Shown: positions 15,671 through 23,093 of the stretch, piece after piece
Layout of the letters: the number at the start of each line of letters is the position of its first letter
How positions within the stretch are numbered: the first letter of the stretch is position 1
From: Verrucomicrobiia bacterium
GTDB taxonomy: Bacteria; Verrucomicrobiota; Verrucomicrobiia; Opitutales; Opitutaceae
NCBI GenBank assembly: GCA_030424825.1
Contig: JAUHWE010000005.1
Coordinates: 1 to 23,093, forward strand
Length of the DNA stretch: 23,093 nt
Direction: 5' to 3'
Notes under the pieces: model-generated
Database searches by the model: none
What the model was told of the DNA's origin: nothing
The model's input: the letters and a program-made list of their open reading frames with translations, nothing else
Made by a program: the position numbers and the translations under genes

Positions 15671-17059
15671 ATGAGAAAATTGAAGGCAATATGGTTTATC
15701 GCTGCTTTGGTAGGAACTCCGTTGATGGGGCAGGTTTCACTCGAGAAAGTTTCCAGTCGGGCTCAATCCAAGCTTGAGGAAGCCGTTTTGAGATTGAGCC
15801 AGCTTCGCAATGAGATTGCGGCGGAAAAGATTCCTATAGCAAAAGAGCGAGATGAACTCTTCGCGGGTCTGCGTGAGATACGTAAGAAGGCGGATCGGGC
15901 CCAAAGACTACGGGACAATCTAAGTGCCGACATATCTGCTTTCGAAGCAGAGCTGAAAGCCCAGGGGGAAGTGGTTGACTATCTGATCAACCTCACTGCG
16001 GAATTCGGTCGTACGCTCGGTTCTCAACTAGACCCTTCAGAAGTAGCGCAGTATCTTTCCGTTGTAGAAGCAAGTGAGGCCGCAGCGGAAGACCCCTATT
16101 TGGATCTATCGAAGAAATTCGCGCTTCAGGACGCAGTGATTTCAGTTGCCTTGGATAGAATGGAGTCCCTTTCAGGCGGCGCTCGTTATCCGGGCAGTGC
16201 AGTGCTTCAAAATGGCGTTCTTTCGGAAGGGACCTTCATGCGATTTGGTCCGGTGACCTTTTTCGCAAGTAATACAGGCGCTTCAGGAGTGATTGAACAG
16301 GGGGCCTCGATGGATCCGGCAGTGGTCACCATAGCTGAAGGACGTTATGATGAGGCAATTGCCAGTTTGGCAAGGGAGACAGGGGCAATCATTCCGTTAG
16401 ATTCAACCTTGAACAACGCGATGGCCATTGCTGCGACTCGTGAATCTCTGTTCGAGCACATTGAAAAAGGAGGAATCTGGGTTTACCCTATTCTTTCGTT
16501 TGCAGCGCTTTCACTCGTTGTCGCGGCATTTAAGGCCTTTGAGATATTTTCAATTCCCAAGCCAAGAGAAGGGATTTTGGCAGATATTCTTTCCTCTTTG
16601 GCGAGTGGTGATTCAGAAAAGGCGGCGGCCCTCGCCAATCAGGCTCCGGGTCCCGTTGGCAAGATGCTTCAGCAAGGGGTAAAATACAGTAAGCATGATG
16701 CGGGATTGGTTGATGAAATTCTCTATGAGTCTATCGTCGAAACCCAGCCGAAAGTCATGAGGCTGCTGCCATTTATTTCTGTCACAGCTGCTGTTGCTCC
16801 ATTGCTAGGTCTACTGGGAACGGTAACGGGTATGATAAATACTTTCAATCGTATCAAAATATTTGGTACAGGAGACGCGAAATCTCTCTCGGGAGGAATT
16901 TCGGAAGCTCTCATAACTACCGAGTTTGGTCTTATCGTAGCGATACCGAGTCTACTGCTCTATGCATTGCTTTCCAGAAAGGCTAAATCGTTTCTCGCTA
17001 GAATGGAGAAAATGTCAATCAGCTTCATTAATGGAATAAAATCGATATCTGCAGCTTAA
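15671..17059 (+). CDS. ttpC: TtpC-like long ExbB-family proton-channel protein
   Basis: The protein has 462 residues. A signal peptide ends near LMGQ (18-21). A periplasmic coiled coil spans about 25-105, with a further exported domain to about 260. Three membrane segments follow near 268-290, 366-388 and 419-436. The MotA/TolQ/ExbB core is clear: APLLGLLGTVTGMINTF (376-392) and [19 protein letters not shown] (408-426). Plain ExbB has about 240 residues; the exported N-terminal extension is the mark of TtpC, needed with ExbB2, ExbD2 and TonB2 for iron-siderophore uptake in Vibrio. It lies between DUF3450 and the short ExbB, as in those clusters. AAAAGG lies about 7 bases before the ATG. Confidence 0.9.
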   Translation: MRKLKAIWFIAALVGTPLMGQVSLEKVSSRAQSKLEEAVLRLSQLRNEIAAEKIPIAKERDELFAGLREIRKKADRAQRLRDNLSADISAFEAELKAQGEVVDYLINLTAEFGRTLGSQLDPSEVAQYLSVVEASEAAAEDPYLDLSKKFALQDAVISVALDRMESLSGGARYPGSAVLQNGVLSEGTFMRFGPVTFFASNTGASGVIEQGASMDPAVVTIAEGRYDEAIASLARETGAIIPLDSTLNNAMAIAATRESLFEHIEKGGIWVYPILSFAALSLVVAAFKAFEIFSIPKPREGILADILSSLASGDSEKAAALANQAPGPVGKMLQQGVKYSKHDAGLVDEILYESIVETQPKVMRLLPFISVTAAVAPLLGLLGTVTGMINTFNRIKIFGTGDAKSLSGGISEALITTEFGLIVAIPSLLLYALLSRKAKSFLARMEKMSISFINGIKSISAA

Positions 17060-17080
17060 CTGATTCGCAAAAGAGATAAA

Positions 17081-17689
17081 ATGAATACGTTGATAATCGA
17101 AACTTTGGATCTGTGGTTCGCTGGGGGATGGCTGATGATACCTCTCGCAGGATTGGGACTTCTCATCTATTTCGCGATCTTCGAACTTTATCTGCACATG
17201 AAGGGCAATAGTTTTTTCAAGACAGACCCAGACGAATGGGGACACTGGGTAGACATGCCGCAAGATGCGAAAGGGGAGATCGCTCGGATGATTGAGTTTA
17301 CCCAAAAGGGGGTCAATTCAAACGAGAAAATAAGAAGTCGATTTGATGAACTGAGAACATCCTATCTGCCTCAAATTACACAACGGTTGCAGTTCTGTAC
17401 GATCCTGGTAGGGGTCGCTCCGCTCACAGGACTTCTCGGTACGGTAGTGGGTATGTTGAGCACGTTTTTCGGACTATCTGTGAGTGCAGGAGGAAACACC
17501 ATCGATCTTGTAGCCGGGGGAATCTCTGAGGCGCTAATTACAACACAGACTGGTCTCGTGTTGGCGATTCCAGCTTATGTTTTTATCTCCGTAGTTAAAA
17601 AGCAATTAGGAGAGCTTGAGCAATTTATAACTCGTTTGGAAATTCAGACTATTCTAAAATTTGAGAAAAAGAGGCAAAGCTTCGCGTAA
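17081..17689 (+). CDS. exbB: ExbB proton-channel subunit of the TonB system
   Basis: The protein has 202 residues and three membrane helices near 13-37, 104-130 and 153-171. The ExbB/TolQ signature is clear in [17 protein letters not shown] (113-129) and [19 protein letters not shown] (146-164). It is short and has no N-terminal extension, matching ExbB2 of TonB2-type systems. With ExbD it uses the proton gradient to energise TonB. It starts 21 bases after the long ExbB gene and 10 bases before exbD, so joint expression is very likely. Confidence 0.94.
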   Translation: MNTLIIETLDLWFAGGWLMIPLAGLGLLIYFAIFELYLHMKGNSFFKTDPDEWGHWVDMPQDAKGEIARMIEFTQKGVNSNEKIRSRFDELRTSYLPQITQRLQFCTILVGVAPLTGLLGTVVGMLSTFFGLSVSAGGNTIDLVAGGISEALITTQTGLVLAIPAYVFISVVKKQLGELEQFITRLEIQTILKFEKKRQSFA

Positions 17690-17699
17690 AAATAATAAA

Positions 17700-18104
17700 A
17701 TGAAAAAGAGACGTTCAATACTAGATGGCGAATCGGAGAGTGACGAGATCAACATATCTCCTCTAATCGATATGGTATTCATCCTTCTAATATTTTTTAT
17801 CGTAACGACTGTTTTTGTAGAGGAGACAGGAGTGGATGTTAACAAACCGCAGGCGGCGTCGGCTGCGGATCTTGATAAAAATAGTATCCTAATTGCCATA
17901 ACGGATAAAAGCAAAGTGGTCTATGGAGGGAAGGAAGTTGGAATCTCGGGCGTAAGGTCAATTGTGAGACAATTGGTCTCTAAAGAGCAAATGCCAGTGA
18001 TCATTCAGGCTGACAAAACCGTTTCGATCGACCTGTATACTCGAGTCCATGACGAATGCAAGTTGGCAGGCGCAAACACGGTTAACTTAGCGACTGAAGG
18101 TTGA
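17700..18104 (+). CDS. exbD: ExbD proton-channel subunit of the TonB system
   Basis: The protein has 134 residues. A cytoplasmic basic N-terminus leads into one membrane helix with the family motif [18 protein letters not shown] (18-35); D24 is the proton-carrying aspartate of ExbD/TolR. The rest is the periplasmic domain (about 42-134). The ATG at 17700 is preferred over an upstream TTG at 17661 because that would overlap exbB and add a basic tail. The leader AAAATAATAAA is A-rich with no Shine-Dalgarno site. Confidence 0.94.
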   Translation: MKKRRSILDGESESDEINISPLIDMVFILLIFFIVTTVFVEETGVDVNKPQAASAADLDKNSILIAITDKSKVVYGGKEVGISGVRSIVRQLVSKEQMPVIIQADKTVSIDLYTRVHDECKLAGANTVNLATEG

Positions 18105-18106
18105 AT

Positions 18107-18111
18107 GGAGG
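18107..18111 (+). promoter_or_regulatory. Shine-Dalgarno site that sets the tonB start
   Basis: GGAGG lies 4 bases before the ATG at 18116. Most other starts in the window have only A-rich leaders, so this site stands out. Confidence 0.6.
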
Positions 18112-18115
18112 CAGC

Positions 18116-18787
18116 ATGATCCGGGACTACACAGTATTCAACAGCGCGAACTTCAAAAGATTTCCTGTTGGCTCAACCTTGTTGGCCTTGGTGGCCGTAC
18201 TGATCATGTTCGGTATGCTTCCGTTTACTCAGTTTTTGGCGGGATTAAAGAAGCCAGACATGGAGGTGAGACAATTCGAGATCACGGTGCCCCCGCCACA
18301 GTTCACCCCGCCGGAGCCGCCTCCGCCTGAGCCTCCACCGGAACAGGAGGCCCCTCCTGAGATGGATCCGCCCCCGCCTCAGTTGTCGCTTTCGCAGTTA
18401 AATATGGCTCTCAATCCTGGGGTCGGAGGAGCCTTGGCTGCGAGCTTTGGGTTGGGCGGAGTGAGTGTGAATGCGGAAGAAACAATGGAGCAGATAGGCA
18501 TGTTTGAGATTAGTGATCTCGATGCGGCACCGCGAAAAATCAGACAAGGTCGTATCATCTGGACCCCCAAAATGAAGCGGGAGAAAGTGCCGGGATCCGT
18601 CCATTTTGAGGGAGTCATTAAGGAGGATGGGTCTGTTCAATACCTTAGGACAATTGAGGCCTCTTCTAGTGAATATGAATCAATCTTTATTAAATTTATG
18701 AATACGCTTGTTTACTCTCCGCCAACTGTAGCGGGTAATCCGGTCCAAGCGAGGCTCATTTTTAAAGTCCCGATTGCGTGGCAATAA
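18116..18787 (+). CDS. tonB: TonB energy-transducing protein (short, TonB2-like)
   Basis: From 18116 the protein has 223 residues. One membrane helix (about 18-40) is followed by a proline-rich spacer (about 59-90, many PPEPPP repeats) and a C-terminal TonB domain (about 135-223) ending KVPIAWQ. The C-terminal GSVHFEGVIKEDGSVQYLRTI and the later YSPPTVAGNPVQARLIFKVP are typical of the family. The ATG at 18116 is chosen because GGAGG (18107-18111) lies just upstream, one of the few clear Shine-Dalgarno sites here; a TTG at 18101 overlaps exbD. It would connect ExbB/ExbD to the outer-membrane receptors. Confidence 0.92.
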   Translation: MIRDYTVFNSANFKRFPVGSTLLALVAVLIMFGMLPFTQFLAGLKKPDMEVRQFEITVPPPQFTPPEPPPPEPPPEQEAPPEMDPPPPQLSLSQLNMALNPGVGGALAASFGLGGVSVNAEETMEQIGMFEISDLDAAPRKIRQGRIIWTPKMKREKVPGSVHFEGVIKEDGSVQYLRTIEASSSEYESIFIKFMNTLVYSPPTVAGNPVQARLIFKVPIAWQ

Positions 18788-18793
18788 TTCGAA

Positions 18794-20158
18794 ATGAAAA
18801 TACAAAACAGGAAAATGTGTGTTACTATTCTAGTGCTTTGCTTTGCCGCTTGTGCGGTCCAGGCTCAGGTCTATTCCCTAACGGAACAGAGTTGGGACGA
18901 TCCTTCGTTTCGAGCTCGATTTGCCCAGAGTTATTTAGGGCAGTCTGAGGTGAACCCTAAGATAACGGCGGAGGAAAAAGCTCTCTTCGACGAGATCGTG
19001 CCGATGATCTCAGAGGCGCCGAAGGAGGCAATTGGCAAGTTGCAAACTGTTTTAAACCCGAATAGCAGCGCGGCGTTCGACTACATTTTGGGAAACCTCC
19101 TTTATCAGGAAGGCGACAGTAAGAACGCCATACTGGCCTATGAGAAGGCGATCAAAAAATTTCCTAGCTACGCGTTAGCCTATTTCAATTCGGGCCGAGC
19201 CTGCGTAGCTGAGGGAAATTACACGAAAGCGCTACCCATGCTTCAGAAATCTCTCGAGATCCAACCCGGGGACGGGTCATTGTATGGACTTATCGGCTAC
19301 TGTTACATCAATTTAGACAAGCCTTCCAGTGCCTTGGACGCCTATCGTATTGCGATCATGTTAGCTCCGGAAAGCCGAGACTGGAAGCTTGGGAAACTGC
19401 AGTGCCATATCGCGCTTGATCAGAGAGAAGAAGCCATTGGAATGCTGTATGAGTTTATCGAGAAAGAGCCCGCGAATGCGGATTGGTGGAAACTGCAAGC
19501 AAACCAATTCATGAGTATGGGTGAAATTGGGAAGGCGGCTGCAAACCTTTTAGTTGTACGAGAAATTGGTAAGGCGGATGGACCGTCATTGACCTTGTTG
19601 GGTGATTTGCTGTTAAATGAAGGACTGGTAAGGCCGGCCCTGGAGAACTACAATCTAGCTCTGCAAACGGGGCAAATTCGAGTTAGCCGGATTTTCGAGG
19701 TTGCCAACTCCCTATTGATGTTGGGCGCTTTGGAGGAAGCCCAGGATCTCGTCGCAAAAATTGATCAAACTATCGGGACAGGTCTTGATGAATCGCAAAC
19801 GCTTGAACACTTGAACTTGAAGGCGCGTATAGCGATGGATAAGGATGATATAGAATTGGCCTCGGGGTATCTCAAGAAGATCGTAGACAAGGATCCGATG
19901 AATGGATACGCTTTGCTGACTCTTTCGGATTTGGAGAAAACTAAAGGGGATTTAACAAAAGCTAAATACTACGCGGAAAATGCAAGTAAGATCGGCACGT
20001 TTGAGCATCAGGCGTGCCTGACTTTGGCCCAGCTGAATGTCTCGGAGAGAGACTACCGTCAAGCAGCTAAGCACTTGCGCAGAGCCCAGCAGCTCAAGCC
20101 AAAGGAATACGTCGCCGAATATTTGCTGAAGATTGAACAAGCCGCTTTGCGAATGTAG
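18794..20158 (+). CDS. exported TPR-repeat protein of the TonB2-type system
   Basis: The protein has 454 residues. A signal peptide ends at VQAQ (about residue 25); a cysteine in FAAC offers a weaker lipoprotein alternative. From about residue 60 to the end it is built of tetratricopeptide repeats, for example ALAYFNSGRACVAEGNYTKA and SLYGLIGYCYINLDKPSSAL. TPR proteins close TonB2/TtpC clusters in other bacteria and are thought to act as a periplasmic scaffold; that is known from gene order more than from mechanism. It starts 6 bases after tonB and is the last gene of the operon. Confidence 0.9.
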   Translation: MKIQNRKMCVTILVLCFAACAVQAQVYSLTEQSWDDPSFRARFAQSYLGQSEVNPKITAEEKALFDEIVPMISEAPKEAIGKLQTVLNPNSSAAFDYILGNLLYQEGDSKNAILAYEKAIKKFPSYALAYFNSGRACVAEGNYTKALPMLQKSLEIQPGDGSLYGLIGYCYINLDKPSSALDAYRIAIMLAPESRDWKLGKLQCHIALDQREEAIGMLYEFIEKEPANADWWKLQANQFMSMGEIGKAAANLLVVREIGKADGPSLTLLGDLLLNEGLVRPALENYNLALQTGQIRVSRIFEVANSLLMLGALEEAQDLVAKIDQTIGTGLDESQTLEHLNLKARIAMDKDDIELASGYLKKIVDKDPMNGYALLTLSDLEKTKGDLTKAKYYAENASKIGTFEHQACLTLAQLNVSERDYRQAAKHLRRAQQLKPKEYVAEYLLKIEQAALRM

Positions 20159-20161
20159 GCA

Positions 20162-20260
20162 ATTGAATTAGCGCGTGTCCATTAAGTCCGGATAGTGGAG
20201 CCTTTCAGGAGGGCAAAGCTAATAAATCGCCGCAAGCCTCGGCAGGACACGCGCGTCAAT
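20162..20260 (+). ncRNA. candidate structured RNA (long inverted repeat with internal hairpins)
   Basis: GCGCGTGTCC (20171-20180) and GGACACGCGC (20245-20254) are perfect reverse complements enclosing 64 bases. The pairing extends outward through an internal loop by ATTGA/TCAAT (20162-20166 with 20256-20260). Inside, CCATT/AGTGG (20179-20183 with 20194-20198, competing for two closing bases), AGC(C)TTT/AAAGCT (20199-20205 with 20215-20220) and GCCG/CGGC (20229-20232 with 20240-20243) can form hairpins. The whole resembles a multibranched aptamer or sRNA. It begins 4 bases after the TPR stop, and a terminator follows 46 bases later. It could be a 3'-UTR structure, an sRNA, a riboswitch for the genes after it, or a small mobile repeat. 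I recognise no known RNA family. Confidence 0.5.
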
Positions 20261-20306
20261 GGCGACTAGGGTGTACGAGGAATCGGTGGTGGGTTTGTGT
20301 TTTGCG

Positions 20307-20325
20307 GCCGGTTGCCGGCATTTTT
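20307..20325 (+). terminator. intrinsic terminator after the structured RNA
   Basis: GCCGG (20307-20311) pairs with CCGGC (20315-20319) around a three-base loop, followed by ATTTTT. The stem is short but all G-C. It may end the energiser operon or belong to the structured element before it. Confidence 0.6.
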
Positions 20326-20403
20326 AGAGTGCGGCTGAGGGCGAGTGAGATAGTCGATTAATCAGCTTGTGAAAGGAGGCTTTGAGGGTTAGTCCTTGAT
20401 GAA

Positions 20404-20574
20404 ATGAGCCTGATCCTTTCGATAATCGTCATTTTGTCCCTGGTTGTCATCGGTTTTTTCGTTGTTGCGGTGCTGATTCAAAGAGGGATGACCAAGGACG
20501 CTGAAAAGCGTAGAGAAGAGGCTCAAAAGAAAGGTGAACCACCTGAACCGGAAAATCCGGAAATGATGCGGTAA
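20404..20574 (+). CDS. small single-helix membrane protein, 56 residues
   Basis: An ATG at 20404 opens a frame of 56 codons ending in TAA. The N-terminal half is one hydrophobic helix (about residues 3-25, rich in I, L and V). The C-terminal half is charged and ends in a proline/glutamate tail (EPPEPENPEMMR). This composition is that of a genuine small bitopic protein, with the basic side (KRR) just after the helix suggesting a cytoplasmic C-terminus. AGGAGG occurs about 25 bases upstream, too far for a normal start. I do not recognise a family. It precedes the sulfatase gene by 68 bases (35 to the alternative GTG) on the same strand. Confidence 0.6.
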   Translation: MSLILSIIVILSLVVIGFFVVAVLIQRGMTKDAEKRREEAQKKGEPPEPENPEMMR

Positions 20575-20642
20575 GGCGCTCTCGTATTAATTGTTGAATA
20601 TTTTGTCTGGTGAGGAAGAGCCCATATGCCCTTTATGTTTGG

Positions 20643-22049
20643 ATGACCGCAATTCGGACAGCTTCGATTTTCACTGCTCTTTTTTTCCTCCTTGTGGGCT
20701 TAAGTATCCAGGTGACTGGAGAGGATCGCCCGAATATTGTTTTTATTTTCGTAGACGACCAGGGCTATTATGATCTGGGGTGCTACGGAGCGACGGAGTT
20801 TGAGACACCTCGAATCGACGCCATGGCGAAGGAGGGGATCCGCTTTACGGACTACTATGCGGCGGCCCCGATTTGCAGTCCATCTCGTGCAGGGCTGCTA
20901 ACGGGGTGCTACCCGCGTCGGGTAGGGATGGAAACCTGGGTGCATCGAGCGGATTCCCGTCGCGGTTTGCATCCGGACGAACTGACATTGGGCGAGCTGT
21001 TCCAGCAAAACGGATACCGAACGGCCTGTATTGGGAAATGGCATCTGGGATTTGAAGAACCTTTTCTGCCGCGAGAGCAGGGTTTCGACTACTACTTTGG
21101 ACTGCTGCACAATTTGGACCCGGTTGAGGTGGTCTATTTTGACGATCTCGGTGGGGTGCCTTTGATGCGCAATGACGAAGTTGTCAAACGACCGGCGGAT
21201 CCCGCAGAATTGACGCAGCGATACACTGATGAGGCAATCGCGTTTATGGAGAAAGATCGAGATGATCCCTTCTTTGTCTACCTGCCGCACACGATGCTGC
21301 ACAATCCATTGGGTGTGAGTGAGGCGTTCAAAGGAACTTCGGATTTCGGTGAGTACGGTGACGCGATACAAGAGTTGGATTACAATGTGGGAAGGATTTT
21401 CGATGCGCTGGCTCGACTTGGAATCGAAGATGAGACAGTCGTCATTTACGCGTCGGACAATGGTCGCGGTCCTGGCAGGGACAAGAGTCAGTTGATTCGT
21501 GGTAGAAAACTCTCCACTTACGAAGGCGGTATTCGCGTCCCTTGCATCGCATGGGGGCCAGGTGTGGGCATTCGCTCAGAATACGAATCTTCAGAAGTTG
21601 TTTCGGCCATGGACTGGTATCCGACTTTAGCTACTTTCGCGGGGATTCGAATACCAGATGATCGAGTGATCGATGGTCGTGATTTGAGTCTATACTTGTC
21701 AGGAAAAGCGGATACGATTCCTTCGGTAATCCATGATAAGTCATTGAATAGCGATATTCCTTTGCGTCGGACGCTGGATTTCGCGGGGGAATGGAGCCCA
21801 TTGTTTACGAAGGAAGAGTACCTCAACGCATTCTTCTATCACGGAAGCCAAGGAGCCTTGGCAGCGGTGAGGTCAGGAAGGTGGAAGCTAGTGCTGAACC
21901 CGACATTGCAGCTGTACGACCTTACCAACGATTTAGGCGAGAAGGCTTCGGTAACTAATCGTGAAGTAACGCGTAAACTCCGTGGTATGGCGGTCACGTT
22001 CCAGGAAGAGATGAGTAAGGATGGGCGTAAAGCGGGGTATGTGAAGTGA
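20643..22049 (+). CDS. exported formylglycine-dependent sulfatase (type I, arylsulfatase-like)
   Basis: Type I sulfatases remove sulfate esters, often from algal polysaccharides in marine bacteria. A signal-like hydrophobic stretch precedes GEDRPN. Counting from an in-frame GTG at 20610 (479 residues), the metal site PNIVFIFVDDQG is at 41-52. The signature CSPSRAGLLTGCYPRR starts at C89, which a maturase would convert to formylglycine. GKWHLG (141-146) and a later SDNG are the other metal and active-site motifs, and TYEGGIRVP follows. The ATG at 20643 gives a good signal peptide and is preferred. There is no Shine-Dalgarno site at either start. No maturase gene is in the window, and the substrate is not known. 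Confidence 0.9.
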   Translation: MTAIRTASIFTALFFLLVGLSIQVTGEDRPNIVFIFVDDQGYYDLGCYGATEFETPRIDAMAKEGIRFTDYYAAAPICSPSRAGLLTGCYPRRVGMETWVHRADSRRGLHPDELTLGELFQQNGYRTACIGKWHLGFEEPFLPREQGFDYYFGLLHNLDPVEVVYFDDLGGVPLMRNDEVVKRPADPAELTQRYTDEAIAFMEKDRDDPFFVYLPHTMLHNPLGVSEAFKGTSDFGEYGDAIQELDYNVGRIFDALARLGIEDETVVIYASDNGRGPGRDKSQLIRGRKLSTYEGGIRVPCIAWGPGVGIRSEYESSEVVSAMDWYPTLATFAGIRIPDDRVIDGRDLSLYLSGKADTIPSVIHDKSLNSDIPLRRTLDFAGEWSPLFTKEEYLNAFFYHGSQGALAAVRSGRWKLVLNPTLQLYDLTNDLGEKASVTNREVTRKLRGMAVTFQEEMSKDGRKAGYVK

Positions 22050-22108
22050 TGCGTCATCGTTGGGCAGTTGGCTCTATTTTTCTTTAGATTTTGTAAAATC
22101 CCTATTGA

Positions 22109-23093
22109 ATGAGCGGAATGGCAGAGAGGCTTATTTTTGTAATGGTAGTCTGTTTGGGGGTTTTGGGGCACGTTCTCGCTGCGGACGATCCACGAGTAAT
22201 TGCGGAGTCCAAGAAGGCTAACGATTTTTTCGAGCGGGTCTACAACGATAAGATAGACCGGTTCCCGGAGTGGCAAACCTACTTGGGGATAAAGAAAGAC
22301 TATGGGGAATGGGATAATGCGTCGGAAGAAGTGGAACTTCGTGAACTGGCAATCACGAAAAAGAATATGGAGTGGCTAAAGTCATCCATCGATTATGACC
22401 TGCTCGACCTTCAGACCAAGATCAGCTATCGACTGGCGATCCAAAATGCGGAAGATTCCATCCGGAAATTCAAGTATCGTCATTACAACTACCCAGTGAA
22501 TCAGATGTTTGGGCGGCATACCGATGTCGCTTCCTTTTTGATTAACATGCATCTTGTGACTGAAGCCGCCGATGCGGAAGCCTACGTTTCGCGCCTCAAG
22601 GGAATAGAGAAGGTGTTCGGCCAACTGATTGAGAATTTGAAACTGCGGGAATCGATTGGAGTTATGCCGCCAAAATTTGTCTATCCTCGGGCCATTGAGT
22701 CTTGCCAGAATATCATAACGGGACCTCCTTTCAGCAATTCCGGTGAAGACTCGGCTTTATGGGGTGACTTTCGCAAGAAGATCCAAGCGCTAGATATGGA
22801 CGAGCCGCAGAAGGTGATGCTGCAGCAGGAGGCAAGCAAGGCGCTGGTGGATGTTGTCAAACCTGCCTACGAACGACTCATTGATTTTCTAAAAAATCAG
22901 GAAGCGAGAGCGACGACAGAGGATGGCGTATGGAAGTTTAAGGATGGGGATGCGTTTTACGATGAATCATTACGGCAGACGACCACGACTGAGTTGAGCT
23001 CAGAAGAAATTCATGAGATCGGACTTCGAGAAGTGGCCCGTATCCACGACGAGATGCGCGAGATTATAGATCGGGTAGGGTTCGATGGGAACC
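22109..23093 (+). CDS. exported DUF885 family protein (N-terminal part, cut by window end)
   Basis: The frame is open for 328 codons from an ATG at 22109 (a second in-frame ATG is at 22118) and runs past the window end. A signal peptide (residues 1-27, ending VLAA) is followed by a mature region starting DDPRVIAESKK. Features such as MFGRHTDVASFLINMHLVT, EAADAEAYVSRLKGIEKVF and the PPKFVYPRAIES stretch agree with DUF885 (COG4805), a family of exported or membrane-linked proteins with a metallopeptidase-like HE-x-x-PGHH motif. That motif would lie beyond the window and cannot be checked. It follows the sulfatase by 59 bases on the same strand and may be co-transcribed. The family call is from recall. 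Confidence 0.72.
   Translation, partial: MSGMAERLIFVMVVCLGVLGHVLAADDPRVIAESKKANDFFERVYNDKIDRFPEWQTYLGIKKDYGEWDNASEEVELRELAITKKNMEWLKSSIDYDLLDLQTKISYRLAIQNAEDSIRKFKYRHYNYPVNQMFGRHTDVASFLINMHLVTEAADAEAYVSRLKGIEKVFGQLIENLKLRESIGVMPPKFVYPRAIESCQNIITGPPFSNSGEDSALWGDFRKKIQALDMDEPQKVMLQQEASKALVDVVKPAYERLIDFLKNQEARATTEDGVWKFKDGDAFYDESLRQTTTTELSSEEIHEIGLREVARIHDEMREIIDRVGFDGN

Noticed and set aside
20171..20254. tRNA, because the inverted repeat encloses a cloverleaf-like set of hairpins
   Set aside because: The closing stem is too long, and there is no T-loop TTCRA sequence and no convincing anticodon arm.
20162..20260. Possible c-di-GMP-I riboswitch, because GGGCAAAGC and GCAAGCCTCGG recall parts of its core
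   Set aside because: The conserved CACGCACAGGGCAAACC block and the spacing are absent; the resemblance is probably chance.

Overview
The window reads as chromosomal DNA of a heterotrophic Gram-negative bacterium, most likely marine. I favour Verrucomicrobiota of the Opitutae type. The reasons are a formylglycine sulfatase, large TonB-dependent receptors (one with an E-x-x-E-S-F-x-A-V stretch before its plug), A-rich leaders in place of Shine-Dalgarno sites at many starts, and many exported metabolic enzymes. The phylum is an inference; no rRNA or other marker gene is present.

Region 1 (1-7475) looks like an amino-acid deamination locus working outside the cytoplasm. A minus-strand operon encodes a Tat-exported FAD amine/L-amino-acid oxidase, a c-type cytochrome with a possible lipobox, an AmtB-type ammonium transporter and a membrane-anchored protein with three tandem Rid (imine deaminase) domains. 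The first three genes overlap by 4 and 8 bases and the fourth follows after 21. Divergently, two related HisC-type PLP aminotransferases each carry an export signal, one Tat and one Sec-like. The parts suggest a pathway: transamination and FAD oxidation of an amino acid outside the membrane, electrons passed to cytochrome c, imine hydrolysis by the Rid protein, and ammonium uptake by Amt. The substrate is not known.

Region 2 (7476-14697) holds an MFS transporter and two divergent outer-membrane TonB-dependent receptors. The minus-strand receptor appears to lack the usual plug domain. The plus-strand receptor is complete. Both receptors, the FAD oxidase and the first aminotransferase share an identical 13-base start context, AAAAAGATGTCTA.

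Region 3 (14865-20158) is one compact operon: DUF3450 protein, TtpC-like long ExbB, ExbB, ExbD, TonB and an exported TPR protein. This is the TonB2/TtpC type of energiser and probably drives receptors such as the two next to it.

Region 4 (20159-23093) starts with a non-coding stretch that has a long inverted repeat able to fold into a multibranched RNA, followed by a terminator. Then come a small membrane protein of 56 residues, a sulfatase, and the N-terminal part of an exported DUF885 protein cut by the window edge. I see no tRNA, rRNA, CRISPR array, insertion sequence or transcription-factor gene.
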